A stretch of DNA of 64,000 nucleotides, from positions 1 through 64,000 of the forward strand of contig NZ_JAWCUD010000018.1 in assembly GCF_032461945.1 (NCBI RefSeq). The letters are read 5' to 3'. A program made the position numbers and the translations under genes. Below the pieces are notes generated by a model. It was not told where the DNA came from. It was given only the letters and a program-made list of their open reading frames with translations, and ran no database searches. This document shows, in pieces, positions 56,778 to 64,000 of this stretch (positions within the stretch are counted from its first letter, which is position 1; each line of letters starts with the position of its first letter). This stretch comes from Paenibacillus_E violae. GTDB taxonomy: Bacteria; Bacillota; Bacilli; Paenibacillales; NBRC-103111.

Positions 56778-58535
56778 TTAAAGTTGATCTGATTCTTCTT
56801 TAAGTTTTTTAAGAGCATCTCGATATGCTTTATCGTCAATTACAACCACATCACTCGCCTCTTTCTCATTTCCCTTTAACCCGTGGAGAGCCTTCCTGTA
56901 ATCATTATCGTTAAAAAGCATATCGTTTTTTGGAGATTGAGATTTGTTTGAAAAACCTTTTATAGCATTACGAAACTCATTATCAGCAGCAGTTTGCTGC
57001 GTGGCATATTTAATCTCTCCAACTCGTTCTGTGGGCCTATATGTAGGCGTTAATTCACTTTCTTGTAGCGATGGAACTTCTTCCGTGCCTTGTTTTACTC
57101 TTTTGATAAAGAAGGAAAACACCAGTCCAACAACACCGATGGCAACAATAACAAGATAGGCATCATTAATTCCTTCTATGGTTGCATTTGTTATAAGTTG
57201 AGCTTGTGTTACACCCGCAGTTGCTCCACCACTCGTCATCATATCCTGAAGATGCGTTTTGGTTCGATCGCTCATGACAGTTATAAGCAGAGAGGTGCCG
57301 ATAGCCCCTGCTACTTGACGCATCGTATTTGAGATTGCTGTACCATGAGGATTCAATCGTGTTGGCAATTGGTTCAAACCTGCGGTTTGAATTGGCATCA
57401 ATAATAAAGCCATTCCAATTCGTCGTGCAGTAGACATGAGTACCAAATAGGTGTAAGTAGTTGAGTCTGTTAAATCAGTAAAACCAAGGGTTGTTCCAAT
57501 CGTAATGAGCAATCCAATAATCGCCAACCATTTTGCACCAAATCGATCGAACAGTTTACCGGTTACAGGCATTAGGAAACCCATCACGAGAGCACCAGGA
57601 AGCAACAAAAGTCCGGATTCTAGAGCCGTATATCCTCGTGCATTTTGCAAATAAAGCGGCAGCAGCATCATATCTGCATACATAATCATCGTCACCGCGA
57701 TACCGATGACCGTTGTCAAGGAAAACATACTGTACTTGAATGCCCGCAGATCGAGCAAAGGGGTATTCGAAGTCAACTGACGCCAAGAGAAAATAGCAAG
57801 TGAAACAACACCAATCGCGATCGTTAGAATAACCTCATTGCTCGACCAGCCCAAGCTTCCCGCTCTGCTAAACCCATACAGCAGGGAGCCAAAACCGATG
57901 GTAGAGAAAGTGACGCTTAGAATATCGAAGCGAGCGTTGATTCGTTCGGATACATTTTTCAAAAAAATGAACCCACATGCGATAACAATAACAGCAAACG
58001 GAATCATGCCATAAAACATGACCTCCCATTTGTAGTGTTCCAAAATGTAACCCGCTAGTGTTGGTCCAATGGCTGGAGCAAAAATGATAGCAAGTCCCAT
58101 CATTCCCATTGCGGCCCCTCTTTTTTCAGGCACGAACAGTGTTAAAATAACCATTGAGAGGAGGGGCATCACGATGCCTGCACCGGCTGCTTGAATCATT
58201 CGACCCGTAAGCAGGGTTGGGAAGTCCTGTGCGATTGCAGCAATGACAGTACCGAGAAGGAAAATGAACATCGATGCCTGAAACAGCTGCCTTGTACTGA
58301 AACGCTGCATGAAGTATGCCGTAATAGGGATCAGCACTCCGTTAACCAACAGGTAACCGGTTGTCAGCCATTGGGCCGTCGATGCCGCGATATTAAAGTC
58401 CTTCATAAGTTCGGGGGTTGCAACACTCATAATCGTTTGATTCAATGTGGTTAAGAAGGCCCCCAAAATCATCACAAACAAAATAGGCCCTTTTTTGATT
58501 GAACTACTTCCTGTTTCCTTATTTGCAACACTCAA
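56778..58535 (-). CDS. DHA2-type MFS efflux pump with a repeated cytoplasmic tail
   Basis: A 585-residue EmrB/QacA-family pump with 14 expected helices. Signatures are L-D-x-T-like L-N-Q-T-I-M-S-V-A (motif D1), motif A-like G-Y-L-L-V-N-G, motif C-like A-P-A-I-G-P-T-L-A-G-Y-I. The start is TTG 58535, with GGAGAGG about 9 bases upstream. The C terminus continues about 100 residues past the last helix. It contains three units starting at 518, 543 and 568, exactly 25 residues apart, each D-x-x-Y/F-R-x-A-L/I-x-x-L/F. That tail is not part of the family. The WrbA-like gene follows in the same transcript. Confidence 0.88.
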   Translation of the reverse strand: MSVANKETGSSSIKKGPILFVMILGAFLTTLNQTIMSVATPELMKDFNIAASTAQWLTTGYLLVNGVLIPITAYFMQRFSTRQLFQASMFIFLLGTVIAAIAQDFPTLLTGRMIQAAGAGIVMPLLSMVILTLFVPEKRGAAMGMMGLAIIFAPAIGPTLAGYILEHYKWEVMFYGMIPFAVIVIACGFIFLKNVSERINARFDILSVTFSTIGFGSLLYGFSRAGSLGWSSNEVILTIAIGVVSLAIFSWRQLTSNTPLLDLRAFKYSMFSLTTVIGIAVTMIMYADMMLLPLYLQNARGYTALESGLLLLPGALVMGFLMPVTGKLFDRFGAKWLAIIGLLITIGTTLGFTDLTDSTTYTYLVLMSTARRIGMALLLMPIQTAGLNQLPTRLNPHGTAISNTMRQVAGAIGTSLLITVMSDRTKTHLQDMMTSGGATAGVTQAQLITNATIEGINDAYLVIVAIGVVGLVFSFFIKRVKQGTEEVPSLQESELTPTYRPTERVGEIKYATQQTAADNEFRNAIKGFSNKSQSPKNDMLFNDNDYRKALHGLKGNEKEASDVVVIDDKAYRDALKKLKEESDQL

Positions 58536-58710
58536 TGCTATCTATCCTCTCCAGATACTTTAAATTAAACGGCATTACCAATCTTTAATTTTAGTATGTT
58601 TAGAAAGACGGCTATGTATCCAAATGCAGGTCAAAACATCTATGACACCTTGCCCAAAAGCACATTTTCCATTTATCATTTTGTAAGGTCCCGAAATTGA
58701 TGTATGAAGT

Positions 58711-58770
58711 AAAAAACCTTATCCGAACAAAAGACCTACAAACAGTCTTCTCGCTCTCGAATAAGGTTTT
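58711..58770 (-). terminator. Terminator of the Rieske gene
   Basis: Minus strand: AAAACCTTATTCGA, about 33 bases with a small inner hairpin, then TTCGGATAAGGTTTTTT. Long stem plus T run, 12 bases after the Rieske stop. Confidence 0.85.
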
Positions 58771-58781
58771 CATTAGATCTG

Positions 58782-59153
58782 CTACGCCTCGATGTACACT
58801 TTCCCCTGCTCCACCGACAAGTCAAACGTTTCTACGAAAACCTCGTAAGTTTTCGTGCGGACTTTATGATCTACAACTAGACCGCCGGTTTTAATGTCAA
58901 ATTCCCAATGGTGCCAGGGACAACGAACGATCTCCCCTTCTTGTTCATAAACGAATTGCCCGGGCAACGGCGATGTGACCCATGATGTAACGGGTCCTTT
59001 GCATAGGCTGGCCCCCTGATGTGGACAGTAATTAAGAATGGCATGAAGCTTGCCGGATACTTTATAAATGCCTACGCTCCGCCCTTTTACATCAACAATT
59101 TTGGGTTCGCCGTCGGTGAATTCATCCCATGTTCCTACATAATGTTGCGCCAT
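58782..59153 (-). CDS. Rieske 2Fe-2S protein
   Basis: A 123-residue ferredoxin-like electron carrier. The cluster ligands are C-P-H at about 43-45 and C-P-W-H at about 78-81; the segments are Y-C-P-H-Q-G-A-S-L-C and R-C-P-W-H-H-W-E-F-D. It begins two bases after the end of the broken amidohydrolase, with GGAGGAAT just before the ATG, so the two form an operon. Such Rieske proteins often accompany ring-cleaving or decarboxylating systems. With the enzyme partner broken, its role here is uncertain. Confidence 0.9.
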   Translation of the reverse strand: MAQHYVGTWDEFTDGEPKIVDVKGRSVGIYKVSGKLHAILNYCPHQGASLCKGPVTSWVTSPLPGQFVYEQEGEIVRCPWHHWEFDIKTGGLVVDHKVRTKTYEVFVETFDLSVEQGKVYIEA

Positions 59154-59155
59154 CG

Positions 59156-60017
59156 CTATTCCTCCGTTCTGTCCTGCATAGGCAAACCATAGTACCTGGC
59201 AGCATTATTGTAAAACACATTCTCTGTCGTTTCTTTGTCCATCTTGGGGAAAACGAGCTTCGGCGAGTCGAAATCCCAGTGCGGGTAATCGCTGCAGAAG
59301 AGCAGCCTTTCCTTGGCGTGCATAGCCTCGAACAACGTATCGAAAGCTTGACGGTTCGGCGCTTCCTCAATCGGTTGAGAGCCGATGTACATGTTGGTGA
59401 GTAAATATTCGCTAGGCTTTTTCTTCACCCAAGGCGTCTGGTCACGCAGTGCTTTCCAATCCTGGATACATTTTATTTCCGTAAGGATGGGACGAACCCG
59501 ACGGAACATACGCCTGAACCATTCCGGGATGGGAACCGAGCCGTTCGATTTCCCGTACCGATGCAGCTACATCGTGAATCGGCAGGTAGATGGAGCCTCT
59601 GAACCGGGGCTCCTTCTCGAGCCAATGCTCAATCGTATAGTCGTTGAAAGCGGAACACAGTGCGGCCGAGTAATACGTATCAGCAGTGTTCGTGCTCGCT
59701 ATAAATTCACCGGTCAAAATCCCGTAGCGGATGTCGAAAGGATTCAGAAGCTGCTCGACCATGAAATCCAGATCCGAACCGGCTGGTCCGCCGTTTGGAG
59801 GGAAAGAATCGGCTCTTTTTCCGATGTTGCCTCCGTTCAGTGTGCCCGGCCCCCCGCCAAGACTCGGTCCCCACAGTTCAATACGCTCCCTGTATTTTCG
59901 CGGCAAGTAAGGAAACAGCTGCTTGATGTCCTGAAACGTATGATGGATATCGCTATCAATAATGCCAATGCCTTTGCGCTGCTTTGTCTTGTTGGGCGTC
60001 GCTTCTATTAAACTCAT
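59156..60017 (-). pseudogene. Amidohydrolase_2 family protein, internal deletion and frameshift
   Basis: Remnant of a metal-dependent hydrolase/decarboxylase of the amidohydrolase_2 family (Pfam PF04909). The N-terminal part (60017-59442) reads G-I-I-D-S-D-I-H-H-T-F and ends N-K-M-Y-P-G-L-E-S-T-A. The C-terminal part (from 59509, another frame) resumes at D-W-K-A-L-R-D-Q-T-P-W-V-K and carries S-D-Y-P-H-W-D. Normal members have roughly 80-100 residues between these, including the H-P-G His and E-G-G region. A deletion near 59470 removed them and changed the frame. The active site is incomplete, so no activity is expected. Confidence 0.85.
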
Positions 60018-60173
60018 GTTTTCATCTCCCCATCTTTTTTACCTCACTATCATAAAACCTGAACGCCCCGTCCGAAAATGGTATTTCGCAATTCCAGTTT
60101 GGCATTTTGTAAGGTCAATGTTATACTTGACCCTACTGTCAACAGGCTGAATTCAGGAAGTGGGGACGAAGAC

Positions 60174-61040
60174 ATGAGCAAGCGGCAGCATCCTGACGAA
60201 TATGAAGAATCACGCAATTATGTTGTAGACGAACTAGCCTTGAACGGAGGCTTATGGCCAGTCCGGATGGGGCGCCTCAAAGCAGGGCCAGATTATCGCT
60301 TCCCGCAGCGGATGATCGACTATTACGCATTGCATTTTGTTATAAACGGAAAGGTTCGTCATCGTTATGGAGATCAGCACATTGAGCTAACCAAAGGCGA
60401 TGTTTTTTGCGCATATCCGGGTGTCGTCTACCACCATTTCATTGTTCCGTCCGGCCAGCCCTTGGAAATGATTTGGGTTTCCATCGATGGCGGGCAAACG
60501 CCGCTGCTGCTCGAGAAAGCCGGCTTCCATCCCTCTGCCCCTTATATCTTGGGTATGATCGGGAAAGAACTCGAAACATCGCTCATCCATCTATTCAGTC
60601 AACAGGAAGATAACAGCAGTCGGCGACAAGTCGATTTGATTACGGCAATCTACCGCATATTCGGACTTATGATCCCGCAAAAAAACACCGAAGAACCAGA
60701 TGCAGGTCCTGCTGGCTGGATTCCTCGAAGCATAGAGTATATGAATATGCATTACACCGAAAATATTAACGTGCAAGACGTCGCTGCGTATATTTCGGTT
60801 CATCGGGCTTACTTCTCCAAAATATTCGCCGAACAGATCGGGATGACGCCTATCCAATATTTGCAAAAGCTCCGCATGGAGAGAGCCCTTCAACTTCTGC
60901 AGCAAACGCGGCATTCGGTCTCGGAAATCGCCATGACGCTCGGTTATCCCGATTTATATTCTTTCAGCCGGGCGTTTAGCAAATATTACGCAGTGTCTCC
61001 GAGTAAAGTGCGCGAAAACACAGCAAAGTCCGGCGGTTAG
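60174..61040 (+). CDS. AraC family transcriptional regulator
   Basis: A 288-residue regulator. The cupin half contains Y-A-L-H-F-V-I-N-G-K-V-R-H-R-Y-G and F-C-A-Y-P-G-V-V-Y-H-H at about 50-90. The AraC domain has V-Q-D-V-A-A-Y-I-S-V-H-R-A-Y-F-S-K-I-F and L-G-Y-P-D-L-Y-S-F-S-R-A-F. ATG 60174 is chosen, with GTGGGGAC upstream; the open frame starts 32 codons earlier. It is divergent from the broken amidohydrolase-Rieske operon, its probable former target. Confidence 0.88.
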   Translation: MSKRQHPDEYEESRNYVVDELALNGGLWPVRMGRLKAGPDYRFPQRMIDYYALHFVINGKVRHRYGDQHIELTKGDVFCAYPGVVYHHFIVPSGQPLEMIWVSIDGGQTPLLLEKAGFHPSAPYILGMIGKELETSLIHLFSQQEDNSSRRQVDLITAIYRIFGLMIPQKNTEEPDAGPAGWIPRSIEYMNMHYTENINVQDVAAYISVHRAYFSKIFAEQIGMTPIQYLQKLRMERALQLLQQTRHSVSEIAMTLGYPDLYSFSRAFSKYYAVSPSKVRENTAKSGG

Positions 61041-61077
61041 TTTCCTTCATCCTGATTGACGGTATTGATTACAGCAC

Positions 61078-61113
61078 AAAAAAACACAATGCCAGTTTGG
61101 CTCGTGTTTTTTT
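61078..61113. terminator. Bidirectional terminator
   Basis: AAAAAAACAC, AATGCC, AGTTT, GGCTC, GTGTTTTTTT. Long A/T-flanked stem with an inner GCC/GGC helix. It ends both the AraC gene and the surface-protein gene. Confidence 0.85.
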
Positions 61114-61127
61114 GTACAACGCTTCTA

Positions 61128-64000
61128 CTAAATCAGCCCAGATTTTTGCAATAATCTCTGGATGATTGCAGCAACCTCAGCCCTAGTCATGTAATCCTTT
61201 GGTGCAAGCTCATTACCGCTTCTTCCTGCTACAAGGCCAGCCTGCACATTGTCCGCAACGCTGTTCAGCGCCCATGGGGATACTTCTGACATATCTCCAA
61301 AGTCCCGAAGGATTACATCTGTTGATTGAATTGATAGCTCGGCATTCAATCTAGTGATCGTCATCGCTTTGGAGAGGATAACCATGGCCTGTTCCCGCGT
61401 AATCCGGTCCATTGGACGGAAAGTGCCGTCTTCAAAGCCGCCTATCAAGTGGTACGCATAAGCAGTAGTGACAACACTGCTATACCAATCCGTCAATTTC
61501 ACATCCGAGAATTCTGTTGTTCCATGCTCCAGTTTGAGTCCCAATCCACGAACAATGATGGCTGCAAACTCAGCGCGGGTAATCTCCCGGTCTGGACTAA
61601 ACATACCATTGCCAGTACCATCGATGACCATCCGCGAGCCCATATCGCCCACAGCTTGTTTAGCCCAATGATCCGCCACATCATTAAATTCGAACGGATG
61701 CCAGACGATAGCATACGTGCTATTCGTTAAGCTGTTGATTTGGGCGTAATATTTGCCATCAATTACAACAATCTTGGTTGGTACATGACGAACGGTTCCG
61801 TCTGTCTCAAGAACAACACCTGTAGTAATCTTGCTGGAATCAACATCATTTGAAAGCGCAATAGTTCGTTCTATGTAAGCATTGAACTTCGATACTTCGA
61901 TGCTCCTATCTCCGTAGGTACCTCTAACTGTAAAGTTAAGCGGCGGTACAACAAGCGTGAACGTTCCTTTGGCTGCCGCGTTCTCAACAACTTTCACTGT
62001 ATCTATTGTTGGTACGGCAATTTCAATTTGCACCTTGATATCTTGCAAGGCTACCGACTTGCCGACTTGTTCGGATATGGTGTTAATATTGATTTGTTGC
62101 GCTGGAATTGTATAGGTAGCGCGATCAGTAATAATCTTAAGATCAGCTTGCATGTCCTCCATGTTTTTCACCATCTGGCCGTTCAGCTCGCCAATGACCA
62201 CATCGGATTTATGGTTTACTGAAATCGCAACCACTGCATGCTGACCTTCCGATACGAGCTTGTCCTCCAGCTTTTTCTGATCGACAACCACCGTTGTTAT
62301 GGATTGGCCGTTTCGCTGGATCGTTGTTGCAGTTCCCGCGTTCTCCACTTTACCGTTGACAAGTATATCCACATTAGTTATCTTGTTCTCCGGTGTCGTT
62401 GGAGTGTTAGGCGCAAATGGCGTATTGCTATCCCTATCATCACGGGATGAAGTTTGCGGAATGACCGCATTCGACTCTGCAGAAGGTACACTTTTTCCTA
62501 CATCACTGATCGCTTTCACCGTAAACGTATAGCTCGTTCCATTCACCAAACCCGTAATGATAATCGGGCTTGATGGGCCTGTTACGGTTATATTCCCTGA
62601 TGAAGCTGTTACTTCATACCCCGTAATCGCACTTCCTCCATTGTCGGTTGGAGCCGTAAAAGTAATGGTCGCTGTTCCATTTCCAACTACTGCCGAAACA
62701 TTCGTTGGTGCTGCCGGAACCGTTGCCGGAGTGGCGTTGGCTTGATTGGATTCCACACTCAAGCCTCCAGAGTTACCTGCTTTCACTGTAAAGTAATAAG
62801 TCGTGCCGTTTAACAAGTTTTGTACATGATAGGTAGAAGAAGTAACGGTAGCAATTTAAGCGTCACCAAATTCATTTGAAGCAGTCGTCATATAAATGTT
62901 GTAATACGTTGCTCCCGTTACCGTGCTCCAATTTAGTGTAATATTACGGTCTCCTCCGGTAGCTATGAGATTTTGCGGACTCGCAGGAGAGTTCAGCAAG
63001 TTGACAGTTTGTGTTACGGTAAACGTCACATCCGTCATATGTGTTGCCGATAACGTTACCGTTGCGGTATATCTGCCGGTTGGCAACCCGTCTATTGCTT
63101 TAACCGTAAAGCTTGTTGCGGCCGCTCCGCTCACTAATGTCGAACTTGGTTGGGTAATCACAAAATTACTAGCATGTTCGCCGCTAATCGCTGCCGACAA
63201 ATTCGATAAATCGCTCGTTCCGGTATTTGTTATATTAATGGTTTTTGTCTCTTGGGTACCCGAAGCGTAACCTTGAGTAAGTTCAGTTAACGTTTGATTT
63301 GTTATAGGAGCAATCGTATAAGTAGGTGCAATGCTCACCGTGACCGCTACGATGTTACTCGTTACCGTTGAGGTCTTCGTGCCGCTCACGCTACTGTTCG
63401 TATTGGTCACAACCACATAGTAGTACGTCGTGCCTGGCGTTGCCGTCGGTGCGGCATAGATTGGGCTTGTTGCACTGCTGATCGCTGTGCCGCCGCTCGT
63501 GCTGTTCGTCGTATTGCTGTACCACTGGTAGCTCAGCAATCCGCCGTCGCTTACGCTAGCTGCTACACTCAAAGTCGGGCTGCTATCTCCTTCATTGACC
63601 GCTGCGCCCGTTGGCTGCGTATCCATGCCCGGCGTTGCCGCATTGGTCAACGCATTCACCGTGATCGCAGCGACGCTGCTCGTTGCCGTTGCCGTCTTCG
63701 TGCCGCTCACGCTGCTGTTCGTGTTGGTCACAACCACATAGTAGTAGGTCGTACCTACCGTTGCCGTCGATGCGGCATACGTTGGGCTTGTTGCACTGCT
63801 GATCGCTGTGCCGCCGCTCGTGCTGTTCGTCGTATTGCTGTACCACTGGTAGCTCAGCAATCCGCCGTCGCTTACGCTGGCTGCTACGCTCAAACTCAAG
63901 CTGCTATCTCCTTCATTGACCGTTGCGCCCGTTGGCTGCGTATCCATGCCCGGCGTTGCCGCATTGGTCAGCGCATTCACCGTGACCGCAGCGATGCTGC
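61128..64000 (-). pseudogene. Large SLH surface protein with Ig-like and FN3 repeats, interrupted by an in-frame TAA; partial
   Basis: Surface protein running in from beyond the right edge. From the N-terminal side in the window: two Ig-like repeats of 107 residues (D-G-G-L-L-S-Y-Q-W-Y-S-N), a beta domain with L-P-T-G-R-Y-T-A-T-V-T-L, an FN3 domain, a second FN3, a 240-residue domain common near SLH regions, then three SLH domains (F-N-D-V-A-D-H-W-A, F-S-D-V-K-L-T-D-W, F-G-D-M-S-E-V-S-P-W). The SLH domains would attach it to the wall. TAA at 62858-62856 lies inside the first FN3, in the same frame on both sides (A-S-N-E-F-G-D-A stop I-A-T-V-T-S-S). Without read-through the protein would lose its wall anchor. 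Confidence 0.8.
63330..64000 (-). repeat. Tandem 321-bp repeats encoding Ig-like domains
   Basis: The phrase GATCGCTGTGCCGCCGCTCG occurs at 63480 and again at 63801, giving a 321-bp (107-codon) period. Long stretches around it are nearly identical between copies. At least two units are inside and the array runs out of the window. Such near-identity implies recent duplication or conversion and may cause copy-number change or assembly collapse. Confidence 0.85.

Noticed and set aside
62856..62858. Recoding (selenocysteine or pyrrolysine) at the internal stop
   Set aside because: The codon is TAA, which neither system uses.
63330..64000. Mobile element at the right edge
   Set aside because: The repetitive DNA is in-frame with a 321-bp period and encodes Ig-like domains; no transposase or terminal repeats are seen.

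Overview
The window looks like a chromosomal segment of a spore-forming Paenibacillus or close relative (Bacillota). The signs are two gerA-type germination operons, a Cse60-type sporulation protein, a surface protein with three SLH domains, a copper-amine-oxidase-like stalk protein, several AraC regulators and a YesM/YesN-like two-component system. Strong AGGAGG ribosome binding sites and frequent TTG/GTG starts agree. No species can be named from the sequence alone. Base 1 lies in the 5' end of a 16S rRNA gene on the minus strand, preceded by two near-identical rRNA promoters, so the left edge may be an assembly break at an rRNA operon. The right edge lies inside a repetitive surface-protein gene.

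Layout. 1-5.1 kb: rRNA leader, GNAT acetyltransferase, PrmC-like methyltransferase, a DUF1304 protein that seems to start at AUU, a broken luciferase-like oxidoreductase, cse60 with micro-ORFs, and an MFS transporter. 5.3-21.2 kb: a catabolic island with an NCS2 permease, a peptide/nickel-type solute-binding lipoprotein, three amidohydrolases (two cytosine-deaminase-like paralogs and one TRZ/ATZ-like), an ABC importer (permeases C and B, ATPases D and F), a histidine kinase with no sensor domain, an AraC-type response regulator, an SSS symporter and an EamA transporter. Three copies of a 33-bp box (two TCTTTAC repeats exactly 21 bp apart) lie in this island. At least two sit 24-25 bp upstream of perfect TATAAT boxes that lack a -35 element, which suggests activation by the response regulator. 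I infer a system that senses, imports and hydrolyses an unknown N-containing cyclic compound. 21.3-27.7 kb: stalk protein, sulfatase, two AraC regulators, an EamA transporter and a metzincin-like protease fragment. 27.8-31.6 kb: a germination operon in B-A-C order with a sigma-G-like promoter.

31.7-45.4 kb: small accessory genes, including a CTP-synthase-tail homolog, DUF4275, a TraB-like protein, NUDIX, GAPDH, an FMN reductase, UPF0291, a signal-peptidase-like lipoprotein without the usual dyad and a frameshifted double-headed MerR. These are followed by deoR-nagA and a tetR/MFS pair with shared operators. A short dispersed repeat (hairpin plus tail) recurs here. 45.4-51.3 kb: GrpB, a second germination operon (A-B-C order), TetR and methionine aminopeptidase. 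51.4-56.0 kb: a sugar ABC importer without its own ATPase and a GntR/LacI-type regulator. 56.1-64 kb: WrbA-like flavoprotein, a DHA2 efflux pump with a 3 x 25-residue cytoplasmic tail, a Rieske protein beside an amidohydrolase pseudogene, an AraC regulator and the SLH surface protein interrupted by an in-frame TAA.

Five genes are visibly damaged: the luciferase-like gene, the metalloprotease, MerR, amidohydrolase_2 and the SLH protein. Two of the lesions look like the same GGTT to GTT single-base loss, so sequencing error must be excluded before treating them as biology.
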